Position numbers and translations under genes: made by a program | Assembly: GCA_964624795.1 (NCBI GenBank) | Contig: CAZUZS010000037.1 | Coordinates: 1 to 45,966, forward strand | Reading direction: 5' to 3' | DNA length: 45,966 nucleotides | Origin: CAZUZS01 sp964624795 | GTDB lineage: Bacteria; Calditrichota; Calditrichia; RBG-13-44-9 | Shown here: positions 45,652 to 45,966 of the stretch, one piece after another | Layout of the letters: every line of letters starts with the position of its first letter | Position numbering within the stretch: the first letter of the stretch is position 1 | The notes under the pieces: model-generated | Told to the model about the DNA's origin: nothing | Database searches by the model: none | Seen by the model: the letters and a program-made list of their open reading frames with translations, nothing else

Positions 45652-45679
45652 GACCTCGTCCCCGCACCCCGGGGAACAG

Positions 45680-45699
45680 AAAAACCGGCCGCGCCGGTT
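45680..45699 (-). terminator. Terminator directly after the tail-tube gene
   Basis: On the minus strand AACCGGC-GCG-GCCGGTT is followed by a T-run. The stem overlaps the tube stop codon. A hairpin here would let most transcripts end after the highly used tube gene, with partial read-through. Confidence 0.7.
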
Positions 45700-45966
45700 A
45701 ACCTTCTTCCCAATGCCCGACTTCACAAATGACCGTCATGTCACTCCGGGCACCGTCGCCAGTCGCCATCGTATCGAAATCGTTGTAGCTGTTCTCCGAG
45801 ATCATCAGATCGGTGAACAAAATACGCAACACTTCCTTTCCCCGGTGATACTGGATAAAAGAGCCATTGCGTTTCTCGCCGTCCCGGAAAGCCGCTTTCA
45901 CCCAATCGATGAGCTGCGCATCTGCCGGCGAATTATCTTTGGCACGAACCAGAGTAATTTGACCAT
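45698..45966 (-). CDS. Tail tube protein, C-terminal part (runs off the window)
   Basis: The visible 88 residues, continuing past the right edge, match T4 gp19-type / contractile injection tube proteins: ITLVRAKDNSPADAQLIDWV, then KAAFRDGEKRNGSFIQYHRG and VICEVGHWEEG. In this family 'G-x-x-x-L-x-R' followed by an aromatic D-W helix and R-R/KNG-S is characteristic. Hexameric rings of this protein would form the inner tube. The start lies outside the window, so the sheath and other upstream genes are not visible. Confidence 0.78.
   Translation of the reverse strand, partial: GQITLVRAKDNSPADAQLIDWVKAAFRDGEKRNGSFIQYHRGKEVLRILFTDLMISENSYNDFDTMATGDGARSDMTVICEVGHWEEG

Noticed and set aside
39355..45966. 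Type VI secretion system
   Set aside because: No TssJ/L/M membrane complex, ClpV or VgrG is visible. Tape measure, CIS_tube-like adaptor and gp27-like hub as separate genes fit a phage-like tail or extracellular injection system.

Overview
The window looks like chromosome from a Gram-negative bacterium of the FCB group (Calditrichota, Ignavibacteria, KSB1-like lineages or relatives). One secreted protein carries a C-terminal sorting-type domain with the YPNPFNPST signature. A fibre-like surface protein carries the repeated GNVGIGT-SP-x-KLDVNGT head motif. Both are typical of that group. This placement is inferred from protein style only; there is no rRNA or other marker gene in the window.

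Left edge (1-2.8 kb): a mobile-element scar. It holds a 5'-truncated Rhs/YD-repeat fragment, a tyrosine recombinase lacking its N-terminal domain, a strong terminator, the 3' half of a tRNA-Leu(CAA) flanked by two similar ~24-bp GGTAC-rich repeats, and a frameshifted tail-spike (gp5-like) relic.

Rhs locus (2.8-14.5 kb, minus strand): two exported YD-repeat proteins in tandem (a tipless 1601-aa protein, then a 1067-aa protein with a variable tip). They are followed by a secreted beta-propeller protein, an orphan Rhs C-terminal cassette that shares a ~620-bp nearly identical core repeat with the full gene, and two small export/membrane proteins that are candidate immunity proteins.

Secretion machine (14.8-25.0 kb, minus strand): secretin, GspL/PilM-N, GspM/PilO, GspC/PilP, a sigma-54 enhancer-binding regulator, GspF, GspG, a CsgG-like lipoprotein and GspE in one operon, with a separate prepilin peptidase upstream. 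The remaining pseudopilins (K-, I- and J-like) are on the plus strand at 37.0-39.25 kb. No retraction ATPase is seen, so a type II secretion-like role is favoured over a retractile pilus.

Middle (25.3-28.2 kb): a secreted protein with a sorting-type C-terminus, then an IS110-family element whose transposase is broken by one in-frame stop.

Second Rhs locus (28.2-36.7 kb, minus strand): a fibre-like protein, a 1909-aa exported YD-repeat protein ending in an HExxH metallopeptidase-like tip, and another exported propeller-like protein.

Right edge (39.35-45.97 kb, minus strand): part of a contractile tail or injection-system operon: tail tube (partial), small protein, assembly chaperone, small protein, tape measure, CIS tube/baseplate adaptor, LysM/gp53-like protein and gp27-like hub. 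The spike expected after the hub is absent there; the relic at 1.8-2.4 kb is on the same strand and in the right order.

The most interesting signal is regulatory. The two surface/Rhs operons (starts at 14446 and 36675) each have a near-identical -24/-12 (sigma-54 type) site about 65 bp upstream. Each also has three GCAAAAATATTTTTGC-like palindromes with the same geometry (about 62, 142 and 164 bp upstream of the -24 GG). The secretin operon has a third -24/-12-like site, and a sigma-54 activator is encoded inside that operon. I infer one regulon that co-expresses a type II-like secretion machine and the giant YD-repeat proteins it may export.
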